DNA of 64,000 bases from an uncultured Pseudomonadota bacterium (GTDB taxonomy: Bacteria > Pseudomonadota > Gammaproteobacteria > Ga0077536). Below, one piece after another: positions 18,074 through 27,544 of the stretch. A program made the position numbers and the translations under genes. The notes under the pieces are model-generated. The model was given only the letters and a program-made list of their open reading frames with translations. It ran no database searches and was not told the DNA's origin. Position 1 is the stretch's first letter. The number at the start of each line of letters is the position of its first letter. The DNA lies in the NCBI GenBank assembly GCA_903825645.1, contig CAIKBL010000038.1, positions 22,837-86,836 of the forward strand, written 5' to 3'.

Positions 18074-18561
18074 GATGGCTCCTCATTCCTGTGTAATCGA
18101 AGGTATTGGGCGTTTTGTCACGTCGGCAGGCCACCGACTCGGGATGTTGCCGTCCTCGTGGGAAAGCGAGTGAAAGGTGCCCTGATGGGGAAAACCACCA
18201 CACTTTTTCCGAAATAGCCGCTTCTTTGCAACCAGCTCCGTTGCGTGGCGCCGCAAGATTATAGGTGCTGGGACGCTTCGAGTAACGCCGCCCGGCAGAC
18301 CCTTTGCGAGAAAAATCACGCCAGATGACCGCCACCCAACTCGCACGCTAACATGCTTCTCAATTCAGGAAGTCTTGGTTTTAAAGGCCGCTTTTCGGTC
18401 GACAAATTGCATCGTTCGGAAAGCCTCTTGGATTTACCGGATTTCGCGTGGGGTTAGACGCTTTATTGTTGTGTGGTTCTGCCGCTACAGGTGCGCATGG
18501 GCACGCCTGCCGGCGAAGTTCTGGGCCGCGCCGCGCTTTAGTCAAGAATGGAAATGAAATA
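18074..18561. other. Divergent intergenic region, PQQ protein gene / galE
   Basis: 488 bases between the starts of the PQQ-dehydrogenase-like gene and galE. Promoters for both must lie here but I find no convincing pair. The ORF-track extension of galE to 18448 is not supported by family similarity. Confidence 0.4.
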
Positions 18562-19569
18562 ATGGCCAATGTTTTAGTGACGGGCGGTGCAGGCTACATC
18601 GGGAGTCATGTCGTCAAACGTCTGGGACGCGCCGGCCATCAGGTGGTGACACTCGACAACCTGTCGAAAGGCAATCGTAATGCCGTCGTGTACGGAAAAT
18701 TAATCATCGGCGACACCGGCGACGCCGAACTTGTGTCTCAAATCCTGCACGAGCATGAGATCGATACCGTTATGCACTTCGCAGCGTGGACTATTGTACC
18801 GGAATCGGTTAGTGAGCCGTTGAAATACTATAGGAACAATACCTGCAGCGCGCGCAACCTCATTGAATGTTGCGTCGAAAACCGTGTGAGCCGTTTCATT
18901 TTTTCATCAACCGCGGCTGTCTACGGTATTCCGGAAACATCGATATGTCGCGAAGACACACCGAAGGCTCCCATCAATCCCTATGGCGCGTCAAAACTGA
19001 TGGCTGAGCAGATTTTACGGGACGCTTGTGCTGCGAGCAGTATGCGATACGTTGTATTACGGTATTTCAATGTGGCCGGCTCCGATCCTGAAGCGGAAAT
19101 AGGCCAATCGACCCGTGACGCGACGTTACTGATTAAAGTCGCCTGCGAAGTCGCGACGGGAAAGCGCACCGTTCTTCAGGTTTTCGGAACGGACTATCCA
19201 ACCCGCGACGGCACCGGTATTCGCGATTACATCCACGTGTGTGATCTCGCTGATGCGCATTTAGGTGCGCTCGACTATCTGTCGCTTGACGGCCTCTCCA
19301 CTACCCTCAATTGTGGATATGGTCACGGTTATAGCGTCCGGGAAGTGATCAGTGCGGTGGAGCGTCTCACGGGGAAGGCACTACCAGTGATCTACGAGCC
19401 CCGTCGGGCCGGTGATCCCCCGGAGTTGATCGCGGATTCGGAAGCATTGCATGCTCGGTTCAATTGGCAGCCACAATTTGACGATTTAACCGAGATCGTT
19501 CGGTCTTCGCTCGAGTGGGAACGCAAAATTGCGGCAGGTGATGTGACAGAGGGTCGGGCCAACCGATGA
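18562..19569 (+). CDS. galE: UDP-glucose 4-epimerase
   Basis: A 335-residue SDR-type epimerase. It has the NAD-binding start MANVLVTGGAGYIGSHVVK, SSTAAVYG with the active-site Ser/Thr region, and the catalytic pair in NPYGASKL (Tyr-x3-Lys). The later segment TRDGTGIRDYIHVCDLADAH is typical of GalE. It interconverts UDP-glucose and UDP-galactose (or the GlcNAc/GalNAc forms) and so supplies sugar donors for the polysaccharide locus. I start it at the ATG at 18562, which aligns with other GalE proteins; the track begins 38 codons earlier. Its stop overlaps the next start as ATGA, so the two are co-translated. Confidence 0.95.
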   Translation: MANVLVTGGAGYIGSHVVKRLGRAGHQVVTLDNLSKGNRNAVVYGKLIIGDTGDAELVSQILHEHEIDTVMHFAAWTIVPESVSEPLKYYRNNTCSARNLIECCVENRVSRFIFSSTAAVYGIPETSICREDTPKAPINPYGASKLMAEQILRDACAASSMRYVVLRYFNVAGSDPEAEIGQSTRDATLLIKVACEVATGKRTVLQVFGTDYPTRDGTGIRDYIHVCDLADAHLGALDYLSLDGLSTTLNCGYGHGYSVREVISAVERLTGKALPVIYEPRRAGDPPELIADSEALHARFNWQPQFDDLTEIVRSSLEWERKIAAGDVTEGRANR

Positions 19570-20330
19570 TGTTGCTACTACTTCGCGGCCTGATCGTGGG
19601 TCTACTACTCGCCACCTCTTTTGCTCCCTTCGCCACTGAATTGCCCGATCTCGTCGCGACCGTCCGCCCCAGCGTTGTCGGCATAGGGACCTTTGTCGCG
19701 CTTCGTAGCCCCCAGCATCAATTGTCCGGCACGGGTTTTATTGTCGGCGATGGCCACCTCGTGATCACCAATTATCATGTCGTTGCGGGCTCTGAAATGT
19801 CGCCCGAAAAAAGCGGGGACCTCGTCGTGTTCATAGGACGCGGCAGGACTCCCGATGTCCGGCGTGCCACTGTCGCCGCTGAAGACCGATTCCATGATCT
19901 GGCCGTGTTAAAGATAACCGGCCCGGCAGGCCCTAGCTTGACATTGAATGCTGCACTGGAGGTGAGAGAAGGCGGCTCAGTAGCCATCATGGGCTTCCCG
20001 ATCGGCGCTGTTCTCGGCCTCTATCCCGCCACGAATTCAGGCATCGTATCAGCGGTCAGCCCCATCGCGATTCCCCAGGGTTCCCCTCAGGCATTAACCG
20101 CCGCACAGATCCGCCGTCTTAGAGATCCCTTCGAAGTTTACCAACTGGACATCATCGCCTATCCTGGCAACAGTGGTAGTCCCGTCTTTGATGTGCGTTC
20201 GGGAACCGTGATCGGGGTAGTAAACAGTGTCCTGGCCCGAAGTGGAAAGGAAGGCTTGCTTAAGGATCCGTCTGCGATTACTTATGCGATTCCGATCCAA
20301 CATGCGTTGAAGCTATTGGAGATCCGCTGA
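19566..20330 (+). CDS. Secreted trypsin-like serine protease (S1C, HtrA-like, no PDZ)
   Basis: A 254-residue protein with an N-terminal signal sequence (about residues 1-24). The catalytic triad is visible: His71 in TNYHVVAG, Asp111 in HDLAVLKI and Ser203 in YPGNSGSPVF. There is no PDZ domain, unlike DegP/DegS, so it is a protease domain alone. The start codon overlaps the galE stop (ATGA), which ties it to sugar-nucleotide or polysaccharide functions. It may trim or control envelope proteins linked to the polysaccharide system; the target is unknown. Confidence 0.9.
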   Translation: MMLLLLRGLIVGLLLATSFAPFATELPDLVATVRPSVVGIGTFVALRSPQHQLSGTGFIVGDGHLVITNYHVVAGSEMSPEKSGDLVVFIGRGRTPDVRRATVAAEDRFHDLAVLKITGPAGPSLTLNAALEVREGGSVAIMGFPIGAVLGLYPATNSGIVSAVSPIAIPQGSPQALTAAQIRRLRDPFEVYQLDIIAYPGNSGSPVFDVRSGTVIGVVNSVLARSGKEGLLKDPSAITYAIPIQHALKLLEIR

Positions 20331-20850
20331 ATTTTCCTGTCAACCAACACGTTGACCGCTTCAGACCTCGGTCAAGCTAAATACAGCGCTTCTTGGCGTC
20401 AAAAATATTCCTCAGCCAAAGGGCCCAAATTTGGGTGATACTGAATGCATCGTGCCGATGAGAATGGAGATATCACCCCTAGCAATTCGAAAAGAGCAAG
20501 ATAATCTTGAATCAAGTCCAAAGGATCTGGAAAGCCGATGCACGCTGATGTCTATCCGGCGATGGTGGAGGCGTGACCATCAGAGATAAGTGACTTCACG
20601 TAGACCCCGTATGAGGTCTGTCCTCATCCGGGTAACTAGCAGCATTCACGAGCCTTCTTCTCCTTCGCTTGGTCTCGTTGTTAGTGCCAAAAACTCGAAA
20701 AGCCGGTTGGCACCAACAGCGGTCCCTGCGAGGTAACGGGATAACTAGGTTATCGCTCAATCGGCGGCGAATATGCTACGGATTTCGACACTGTCGCCGC
20801 TAAGTTAGAATCAACCGGCGACCAGAGACGAGAGAACTACCCCTCTACCC
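20331..20850. other. 520-base stretch without a gene
   Basis: No ORF of note. It contains the inverted repeat GTGCCAA/TTGGCAC with a 16-base loop near 20682-20711, and a short AGACC/GGTCT repeat near 20601-20618. Neither is followed by a T-run. The promoter of the downstream cassette probably lies here. Confidence 0.4.
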
Positions 20851-22239
20851 ATGCTGCCTCTTTTTTCGCGCCAAGTTATCTATCCACTGCAGGAGATCGC
20901 CTGCAGGCGCCCGACCTTTCCTTGTCTGCGTGATCTGGAGCGATCCCAATGGCTAACGCGCGAAGAGCTCAGAGCCTTGCAACGTCGGCGACTAAACGAC
21001 CTATTAAAAGCGGCTATGGAACACAGTCCATGGCATGCGCGGCGCATACAAGCCGCTGGTTTGGCGGACGCCATAAAATTAGGCTCCCTCAAACTCCAAG
21101 ATCTGCGGCTTTTACCTACGATGACAAAGACCGATGCACGCGCCCATATCGATGAGCTAGTCTGGCATCAGGTTCCAGGAGGGGTTAAACGCTATAACAC
21201 AGGCGGATCCTCTGGGGAGCCCCTTATCTTTTTTTTCGGAAAAGCGCGTCAAGCGTCCGATGCAGCGGGGAGAATGCGAGCGCGGCGTTGGTGGGGGGTC
21301 GAGCCTGGGCAAAAGGAAGTTTACCTTTGGGGCGCCCCCGTCGAGCTTAACAAGACCGATCGGATGCGGACCATCCGCGATCGCCTACTCAATCAACTCG
21401 TTCTGAACGCTTTCGCGATGGGCACCCGGGAAATGGACGAGTACTTGGAGACCCTCCAAGCCTGGCAGCCCGTGTGCATTTATGGTTATGCATCTAGTCT
21501 GGCCCTTCTGGCAGCGCATGCACTCGCCAGTGGCAAGCCGCTAACGTTAAAACGCCTCAAAGTTGTCTGTACTACAGGTGAGACTCTCGATCCGCAGCAA
21601 CGGGCGTTAATATCAAAAACGTTTGGCGCTCCTGTTGCAAATGAGTTCGGGAGCCGCGATATCGGATTCATGGCACATGAGGCCCCTTCAGGGGAGATCT
21701 TGTTTCAGAGCGAATCCCACATCATAGAAATCCTTGATGAAAGCGGCAACGCAGTCCCGCAGGGTGAATTCGGGGAAGCCGTACTAACCGGATTAACTTC
21801 GGCTGCACAACCCTTTATTCGCTACCGAACAGGCGATGTGGTGAGAATGGGCAATCCGTCCGAGAATCAGCGACGCGGTCTTGACGTCATCCGCGAGATC
21901 GCGGGTCGCCAAACGGATTTCGTCGTCTCATCGGATGGGACTATCATTCACGCACTAGCAATTATTTATGTCTTGCGCGCGGTGCCTGGGATTTTTCGAT
22001 TTAAATGCATTCAACATTCTCGCAAATATTTCGAGGTTAAAATCCAACCCAGTCCAGATTGGCAGGATTCGTCTAAGCATCTCATCATGGCGGGGTTAAC
22101 CTCACGTTTGGGGGGCACGGTCCAGATTGAAATCATAGTCGTGGACGAGATCTCAGTTGAAAGTTCCGGTAAACATCGTCACGTCATTAGTCATGTTTCC
22201 CTTTCTGACAGCCTGCATTATGAACCATTAAGCGGATAG
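20851..22239 (+). CDS. CapK/PaaK-like adenylate-forming enzyme
   Basis: A 462-residue member of the phenylacetate-CoA ligase-like family. The phosphate-binding loop YNTGGSSGEPL lies at about residues 115-125, and later motifs include NEFGSRDIGFMAHE and IRYRTGDVVRMG, the adenylation-domain A8-like site. The family activates carboxylic acids as adenylates; CapK-type members occur in capsule and exopolysaccharide loci where they may activate acyl or amino-acyl groups. It starts a tight cassette: the next gene begins 12 bases after its stop. Substrate not determinable. Confidence 0.88.
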   Translation: MLPLFSRQVIYPLQEIACRRPTFPCLRDLERSQWLTREELRALQRRRLNDLLKAAMEHSPWHARRIQAAGLADAIKLGSLKLQDLRLLPTMTKTDARAHIDELVWHQVPGGVKRYNTGGSSGEPLIFFFGKARQASDAAGRMRARRWWGVEPGQKEVYLWGAPVELNKTDRMRTIRDRLLNQLVLNAFAMGTREMDEYLETLQAWQPVCIYGYASSLALLAAHALASGKPLTLKRLKVVCTTGETLDPQQRALISKTFGAPVANEFGSRDIGFMAHEAPSGEILFQSESHIIEILDESGNAVPQGEFGEAVLTGLTSAAQPFIRYRTGDVVRMGNPSENQRRGLDVIREIAGRQTDFVVSSDGTIIHALAIIYVLRAVPGIFRFKCIQHSRKYFEVKIQPSPDWQDSSKHLIMAGLTSRLGGTVQIEIIVVDEISVESSGKHRHVISHVSLSDSLHYEPLSG

Positions 22240-22251
22240 AGCAGGCAGACA

Positions 22252-23469
22252 ATGGGAGTCATCAAGTTAATCAGTTCCGGTTTCCGATACAAACCTTGGC
22301 GCGCCCTGCATTGGCAGTTGTTGTTATCCGATTTATTCCATCGAAAGGGATCCGGCGACGCTGATTTGCCAGGCCATCTGGACGAGGCAATCAATTGGTT
22401 ATGTCGCGCTCAGGATGCGCGAGACGGATTGCCCGATCAAGGTGGCGTTTCCGCGGGATGGAGCTTCGAAGACGGATGGCTGCCGAGTTATCCCGAAACT
22501 ACCGGCTACATTATCGAAACGTTTTTTGCAGCCGCAAGGGTGCTAGGGCGTGCAGATTTGATTCCTCGAGCCGTGAGAATGTTGGAATGGGAATTGACGC
22601 TGCAAGCTCCTGACGGTGCATTTCCTGGCCATTTTGGAGAAGCTGGGAGTCATCCGGTTATCTTCAATCAGGGCCAAATCCTACATGGGCTGCTGTCGGG
22701 CGAACAAGAGACTGGTCGAGATGATTTCCTCACGGCGGCTGTTCGTGCCGGCGAGTGGCTAATCAACCAACAGGATCATGACGGTTGTTTTCGTCGTTAC
22801 GAACATAACGACGTGCCACACGTCTACAACACAAGGGCGATTTGGCCGCTGGCCAAGCTCGGCCGCAGAGTTGGCCGCTCGGATTTCATTGATGCCGCGA
22901 AGCGAAATCTTGACTGGGCCTTAACTCAGCAGACGGACTCCGGCTGGTATCTTTCGAATGCGTTCGTGCCCTCTAAAGATCCATTCACCCATACGATTGC
23001 GTATGCCATTCGCGGTTTTCTTGAATCGGCGACGATACTGCAGGACGTTCGTTATCTGCGATCTGCTGAAATGGCCGCACAGCGTCTCGCCAAATGCCAG
23101 CGAGATGATGGTTGGCTTGCCGGAACCTACGCCGATGAGTGGATACCCAGTGCACGTTATGCCTGCCTCACAGGCATCGCGCAAATGGCCCTCTGCTGGC
23201 TGCGTCTAGAACAGATTACTGGAAACGCGGAATACCGACGTTCAGCCGACAAGGCAATCGGATACGTCCAACGCCACCAAAATCTGACACACCCGGTGCC
23301 GCAGATAAAGGGAGCGATCGCAGGTTCGTTTCCACTGTGGGGACACTACTCTCGTTTCGAATACCCGAATTGGGCTGCGAAATTTTTCGTGGACGCCATC
23401 TTGATGCGAACCTCAGACGAGATCATTCCCCCTATTTTTTCGTCAGCCAACGATCTGGAAATTCGGTGA
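22252..23469 (+). CDS. Alpha/alpha-toroid protein, possible glycan-active or epimerase-like enzyme
   Basis: A 405-residue protein built of repeated helical hairpins typical of six-hairpin glycosidase and terpenoid-cyclase toroids. Repeated Gly/Trp-rich turns are visible: AINWLCRAQDARDGLPDQGG, LEWELTLQAPDGAFPG, EWLINQQDHDGCFRR, LDWALTQQTDSGWYL and LAKCQRDDGWLAG. Acidic and aromatic residues in the turns could line a sugar pocket. No signal peptide, so it is probably cytoplasmic. It begins 12 bases after the CapK-like gene, and its stop overlaps the formyltransferase start (GTGA). Function not assigned; related genes are often annotated only as hypothetical. Confidence 0.8.
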   Translation: MGVIKLISSGFRYKPWRALHWQLLLSDLFHRKGSGDADLPGHLDEAINWLCRAQDARDGLPDQGGVSAGWSFEDGWLPSYPETTGYIIETFFAAARVLGRADLIPRAVRMLEWELTLQAPDGAFPGHFGEAGSHPVIFNQGQILHGLLSGEQETGRDDFLTAAVRAGEWLINQQDHDGCFRRYEHNDVPHVYNTRAIWPLAKLGRRVGRSDFIDAAKRNLDWALTQQTDSGWYLSNAFVPSKDPFTHTIAYAIRGFLESATILQDVRYLRSAEMAAQRLAKCQRDDGWLAGTYADEWIPSARYACLTGIAQMALCWLRLEQITGNAEYRRSADKAIGYVQRHQNLTHPVPQIKGAIAGSFPLWGHYSRFEYPNWAAKFFVDAILMRTSDEIIPPIFSSANDLEIR

Positions 23470-24290
23470 AAAAACTACGCATCATGATTCTTTGTGGCCA
23501 GAGTGCCAGACATCTATATGTTGCTAATGCACTAATCGAGTCCGCCGATGTTTGTGCAATCATCCACGAGTCCGGGACACAATTCAGCTTTAACCGCCTA
23601 AGAAAATATTTGAGCCCACGATTTGTCTTTTCAAAAATCTGGCGATGGATCCGCGATCGGCGTCGATATACGAACAATAATGAGACGCAATTTTTCTTCC
23701 CGCTAACGTCGCCACACCTCCTGCGCCCGGAACTTGTCCGATTCGTGAGTCATATCAATCACCCACAAGTCGTCACCTGGGCAAACGAACTAAATCCCGA
23801 TATGGTTTGTGTGTTTGGAACCTCTCTTATCCGAGGTCCCCTGCTTGAGGCTGGCCAACTCGGAATGGTCAATTTGCACGGCGGTCTGTCTCCAGAGTAT
23901 CGTGGCGCTGATTGCACATTCTGGGCGCTATTCAATGAAGAACCGGAGAAAATTGGCTGCACCTTGCACTTCATCAACGCGGGGATAGACACCGGCGCCA
24001 TCGTTGCTCATGTATGTCCTGAAATACGGGCATCCGACGATGAGTTGACTCTTTTCTGGCGCGCCGTGAAAGAGAGCGCAGCCGTATATGCCGACTTCCT
24101 GAAGAAATCTGCGGAGGGTGCGCGTTTTGGCCTGCCACAGACGGAGAAAGGCCGCCTCTATCAGGTCAAGGATCGTCAATTGCGTCACGAACGAAGTTTG
24201 TCTGCGCGGCTCTCAGCAGGCATGCTGCACGGGCGAGAACTTCCGGCCCGCGTACATTGGTTCATTCCTGAAACCTCCGGCACTCTCTAG
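23466..24290 (+). CDS. Formyltransferase-family protein (Fmt/ArnA-like domain)
   Basis: About 274 residues. The N-10-formyltetrahydrofolate transferase site is intact: Asn136 and His138 in MVNLHGGLSPEYRG, and Asp175 in NAGIDTGAIV. Such enzymes formylate amino groups; those in surface-polysaccharide loci act on amino sugars of nucleotide sugars. I place the start at the GTG at 23466, which overlaps the upstream stop as GTGA; the track extends it 109 codons into the previous gene, without similarity. Cytoplasmic. The context suggests N-formylation of a sugar or of an intermediate made by the neighbouring enzymes. Confidence 0.85.
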   Translation: MKKLRIMILCGQSARHLYVANALIESADVCAIIHESGTQFSFNRLRKYLSPRFVFSKIWRWIRDRRRYTNNNETQFFFPLTSPHLLRPELVRFVSHINHPQVVTWANELNPDMVCVFGTSLIRGPLLEAGQLGMVNLHGGLSPEYRGADCTFWALFNEEPEKIGCTLHFINAGIDTGAIVAHVCPEIRASDDELTLFWRAVKESAAVYADFLKKSAEGARFGLPQTEKGRLYQVKDRQLRHERSLSARLSAGMLHGRELPARVHWFIPETSGTL

Positions 24291-24385
24291 CCCTGACATC
24301 GGATAGCTGTAGAATGGAACTTACATCGAAACTCATCGAGTTTTCCTCGTTCAAAAAATGGCTCTATTGCTGATAGTTGCCCCGC

Positions 24386-26239
24386 ATGACTAGCACATTT
24401 TGCGGCTACTTGTCTGACATGCCCGAGTCTCTCGAGCACTGGTGTGGCTCGTTGCAAAGCAATCGATACACCCCCGTATCGTGGCGGCGTGGCAATGAAT
24501 CGATTACGCCGGCCAGAGCGTCGTTTTTTCTATCGAGATGTATGCCGGAAACAAGACTATGGCTACGCAGCGAAAGCGCTTTGGCGGTCATGATCGGGGC
24601 ACCTTATCGCCTTGCGGAAAACCCAGCATTACCGCGCAGTACTATTGACCTTGCCCGCATTGTCGAAATGGTTTCCAAAGAGGGCCCGGCCGCTCTGGGT
24701 AAGGTAGGGGGATCTTTCGCGATCGCGGTGAGTTTTCCTGATCGAGGTGAATTGCTGTTAGCTGTTGATCGATTTTCTATCGAAAATCTGTTTTACGCTC
24801 TGACTGCCCACGGTATCTCCTATGCGACGCGTGCCTTAGACCTCTTCAAGCACCCGTCGGTTACTGGCGAAATCACGCCTCAATCAGCTTACGATTACTT
24901 GTATTTTCACTGCATTCCGGGCCCTGAAACCGGCTTCCAAGGGATGAAACGACTCCTACCTGGCCACTACCTGCACTTGGTCGATGGTCAACATCGAATC
25001 CGTCCGTTCTGGGCGCCCCGTTACGTCGAGGACAGGCAGACACCTCTATCTGAGCTATCTGCAAAATTACCAGCGATCATCGATGCCGCTGTTGTACAAC
25101 GCTTACCGGACACCAAAACCGCGTGCTTTTTAAGCGGAGGCCTAGACAGTTCAACCCTAACAGGACTCTGCGCAAAAAGACGCCCCGGAGATGTCACAGC
25201 TTTTACGATTGGATTTGATGCCCCGGGCTATGACGAAGTTAAGTTTGCTGAATCCGCCGCAAAGCACTTCAAGGTGAAGCACGAGTGCTACTACGTAAAG
25301 CCGCGAGATATTGTTGAGGCCCTACCACGCATTGTGGACGCGATGGATGCCCCTTTTGGAAACGCCTCTGCAGTACCCACCTACTTTTGCGCCCGCCTTG
25401 CTGCTGAACACGGGTTCACCTCAATTATGGCTGGCGACGGTGGAGACGAGCTTTTTGGCGGAAATAGCCGCTACACAACCCAGCTCTTATTCGAAGCGTA
25501 TTCCTACCTGCCAGAAAAATTCCGCCGGTGGATAGTAGAACCGCTCGCCGATGGGGTACCCGTGTGGGCTCGCCGCGGCATTCCGGGAAAAGCAATCAGC
25601 TATGTGCAACAAGCGCGGATCCCGCTACCCGACCGCCTGATGACCTACAATTTGCTTAACCGGGTGCAACCTGAAAGCTTCTTGACCGAGGAGTTCCTGG
25701 GCCAAATAGATCGGCAGCGCCCAATGTCGTTATTCAGAGACATGTATGATATTTCACCCGACACTGCCGTCGCCAACAAGCTGATGCACCTCGAGTGGCG
25801 ATCGGTATTGGCCGATAGCGACTTGCCCAAAGTGTCACGGACGTGTGCACTAGCCGGAATCGCCGTTAGCTTCCCCATGCTTGACGAACAAGTATTCGAA
25901 TTTGCATCGACCTTGCCATCCAGAGCAAAAGTATCACGTCACACATTGCGCCCCCTGTTTCGGGATGCTTTCAGAGCGTTCTTGCCACAAGCCACCTTGA
26001 ACAAGAGCAAGCAAGGATTTGGCCTGCCTTTCGGCGTCTGGCTGCAAGAAAGTAGCGAATTAAAAGACTTCGCCAACACCTATCTGTTGGTGCTTGAATC
26101 GCGCGGCATTTTAAAGCCCGGCTTCCGAGACAAGTTTCTCTCCGGCACGCTCAACACACATCCCGCATATTTTGGCGTGTTGGCATGGATCCTCATGGTC
26201 TTGGGTATATGGTTTCGAAACCGAGAGACTAATTTTTAA
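24386..26239 (+). CDS. Asparagine-synthetase-like protein lacking the N-terminal nucleophile Cys
   Basis: About 617 residues with the two-domain AsnB layout. The C-terminal PP-loop synthetase has SGGLDSSTLTGL at about residues 250-261, MAGDGGDELFGG, and SKQGFGLPFGVW near the end. Active glutaminase domains of this family need Cys directly after the first Met. Here the protein begins MTSTFCGYLSDMPESLEHW, so position 2 is Thr and the nearest Cys is residue 6. The TTG alternative at 24377 (MPRM) does not help. It may use free ammonia or form another bond, as in beta-lactam synthetases. It follows the formyltransferase by about 95 bases. Confidence 0.87.
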   Translation: MTSTFCGYLSDMPESLEHWCGSLQSNRYTPVSWRRGNESITPARASFFLSRCMPETRLWLRSESALAVMIGAPYRLAENPALPRSTIDLARIVEMVSKEGPAALGKVGGSFAIAVSFPDRGELLLAVDRFSIENLFYALTAHGISYATRALDLFKHPSVTGEITPQSAYDYLYFHCIPGPETGFQGMKRLLPGHYLHLVDGQHRIRPFWAPRYVEDRQTPLSELSAKLPAIIDAAVVQRLPDTKTACFLSGGLDSSTLTGLCAKRRPGDVTAFTIGFDAPGYDEVKFAESAAKHFKVKHECYYVKPRDIVEALPRIVDAMDAPFGNASAVPTYFCARLAAEHGFTSIMAGDGGDELFGGNSRYTTQLLFEAYSYLPEKFRRWIVEPLADGVPVWARRGIPGKAISYVQQARIPLPDRLMTYNLLNRVQPESFLTEEFLGQIDRQRPMSLFRDMYDISPDTAVANKLMHLEWRSVLADSDLPKVSRTCALAGIAVSFPMLDEQVFEFASTLPSRAKVSRHTLRPLFRDAFRAFLPQATLNKSKQGFGLPFGVWLQESSELKDFANTYLLVLESRGILKPGFRDKFLSGTLNTHPAYFGVLAWILMVLGIWFRNRETNF

Positions 26240-26502
26240 ATCTCCTTTTAGCAGAGATTCCGGAACTTTCTGTGACATACGGTGAAAGATCAACAGCCGG
26301 CACGGATTAGGAATCAGGCCGAGACTCAAATGACTCTCTCGCCTTGAAGCGTGATCCCAACGAAGGCCGTGTAAGGACGATCCATAAGCCCTGCATAAGG
26401 CCGCGATGGACCGGATGCACGCCGTGATTACGAAGATCGCGGCGGAGAAGCCAGAGTTAAAAAAATCTGAAGCTGAACGACTTATCCCGAGTTAAAGCAG
26501 CG

Positions 26503-27387
26503 ATGGCAGTGGCGATTAAGCAGATGATGGATCAAAACAAAACGCGTTCAGGGTGGCCAGCGTACCGATCCCGGCGCGCACCGGGTGTGCCACCTAGCGT
26601 GTTCTACGCTGGGCACGACCAAGAACATGTCGGAGACCGTTTGGGCAGGCCCCGCCGTGTGTACGGGATTTCTGCAGAGAAAAAAACGGCTATCTGCGCG
26701 TTTTCCCTCCGCCATCTGAAGATCGACAGTCGGAAGCTGACGTGGATAATGATCGATGGGGGTGCCGCCTACGTCGGTGAAAGTACCGTTTGCCGGGTGC
26801 CCAGCGAGGCCGATCTCCTATCGGGTTGGAATCGTTCATCGGTATCGAACGGCGAATATAACCTTTGGCCTACTGGATCGAATTGGCATTGCCATAACGA
26901 GATGACGTGTGCCCGGGACCCTGCACGGATTTACCTCCTGCCGAGCTTTATGGAAGCGTGCAGTCGATACATCGTGTATCACAAGCTACTGATCAGCCTC
27001 GACGACGGATCGGCTAAGGAGGCAAGGCCCCGTATTGTCCATGATGACGGCGGTGAGTTCGTTAATCGCGATGATCGTTGCGGTAATCAAGACGCGCAAG
27101 CTGACGATGTAAAAACCGAACCCCGCTATCTCGAATCCCACGGCGTCGTTGAATGGTTCATTGGCACCGTTAGACACGAGACTGATGATGACTACGCCAG
27201 GCTCCTGCAGCACCAACACCAACACCAACACCAACAGCGATTAGATGCAGCTTTAGGTTACATGTCACCCATACGCTGGCATCGTGGAAAGTGGGACGAG
27301 GTTTGCGACGAGCGTGCGCGCCAAACAGCTGCGGCCCCTACGCAGCGAAGAATGACTAACCAACGGCGATTTACTGCGGCAGTTTAA
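26503..27387 (+). pseudogene. Decayed DDE (rve-type) transposase, IS remnant copy 1
   Basis: The 294-codon ORF has pieces of an integrase-core transposase: IVHDDGGEFVNRDDR (Asp motif), HGVVEWFIGTVRHETDDDYA (Glu motif, with EWF in place of ERF) and a C-terminus RLDAALGYMSPIRWHRGKWD. The N-terminal half does not read as an intact domain, and the ORF is interrupted before the C-terminal segment by a CACCAA hexamer repeat, so I call it a pseudogene. It looks most like IS3- or IS481-type transposases, judged by eye. A second remnant of the same 3' end lies at 28647-28860. Confidence 0.75.
27211..27235. repeat. Short tandem repeat (CACCAA)x4
   Basis: Four direct copies of CACCAA inside the transposase remnant, encoding alternating His-Gln. 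It lies where an intact transposase would have a helix before the YNEERL segment; slippage here probably accompanied decay of the gene. Confidence 0.85.
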
Positions 27388-27446
27388 GCAAAAAATTCCC
27401 GTTCTTTTGCTCGGGTGTTTTAACCGAGTTGACGCGAAGCGCGACA
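27237..27446 (+). repeat. IS 3' end, direct repeat copy 1
   Basis: Starts gcgattagatgcagctttag and ends in GACGCGAAGCGCGACA. It is clearly similar to 28658-28860 and in the same orientation. The shared terminal sequence TGACG[C/T]GAAGCGCGACA may be the right end of the element. The two copies frame the glycosyltransferase gene at 27545-28606. Confidence 0.8.
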
Positions 27447-27544
27447 CTCACCGTCCGCTTTCGGTTTTTTTATTGGCCGATGCTAAAGCACTGCTCATTA
27501 GGCGGCAATCGAGAATTTTTACTTGATAAACGTGAGGCGGGAAA

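Noticed and set aside
18448-18561. N-terminal extension of the galE ORF in the track
   Set aside because: The added 38 residues have no epimerase similarity; the ATG at 18562 opens directly with the NAD-binding motif.
23139-23465. N-terminal extension of the formyltransferase ORF
   Set aside because: It lies wholly inside the preceding toroid gene in another frame; the GTG at 23466 overlapping the stop is the natural start.
27211-27235. CACCAA repeat as a CRISPR or regulatory array
   Set aside because: The units are adjacent six-base repeats without spacers, inside a decayed transposase gene.
27452-27473. Weak hairpin ACCG/CGGT followed by T-run after the IS remnant
   Set aside because: The stem is only four base pairs, too weak to call a terminator with confidence, although it may have served the insertion element.
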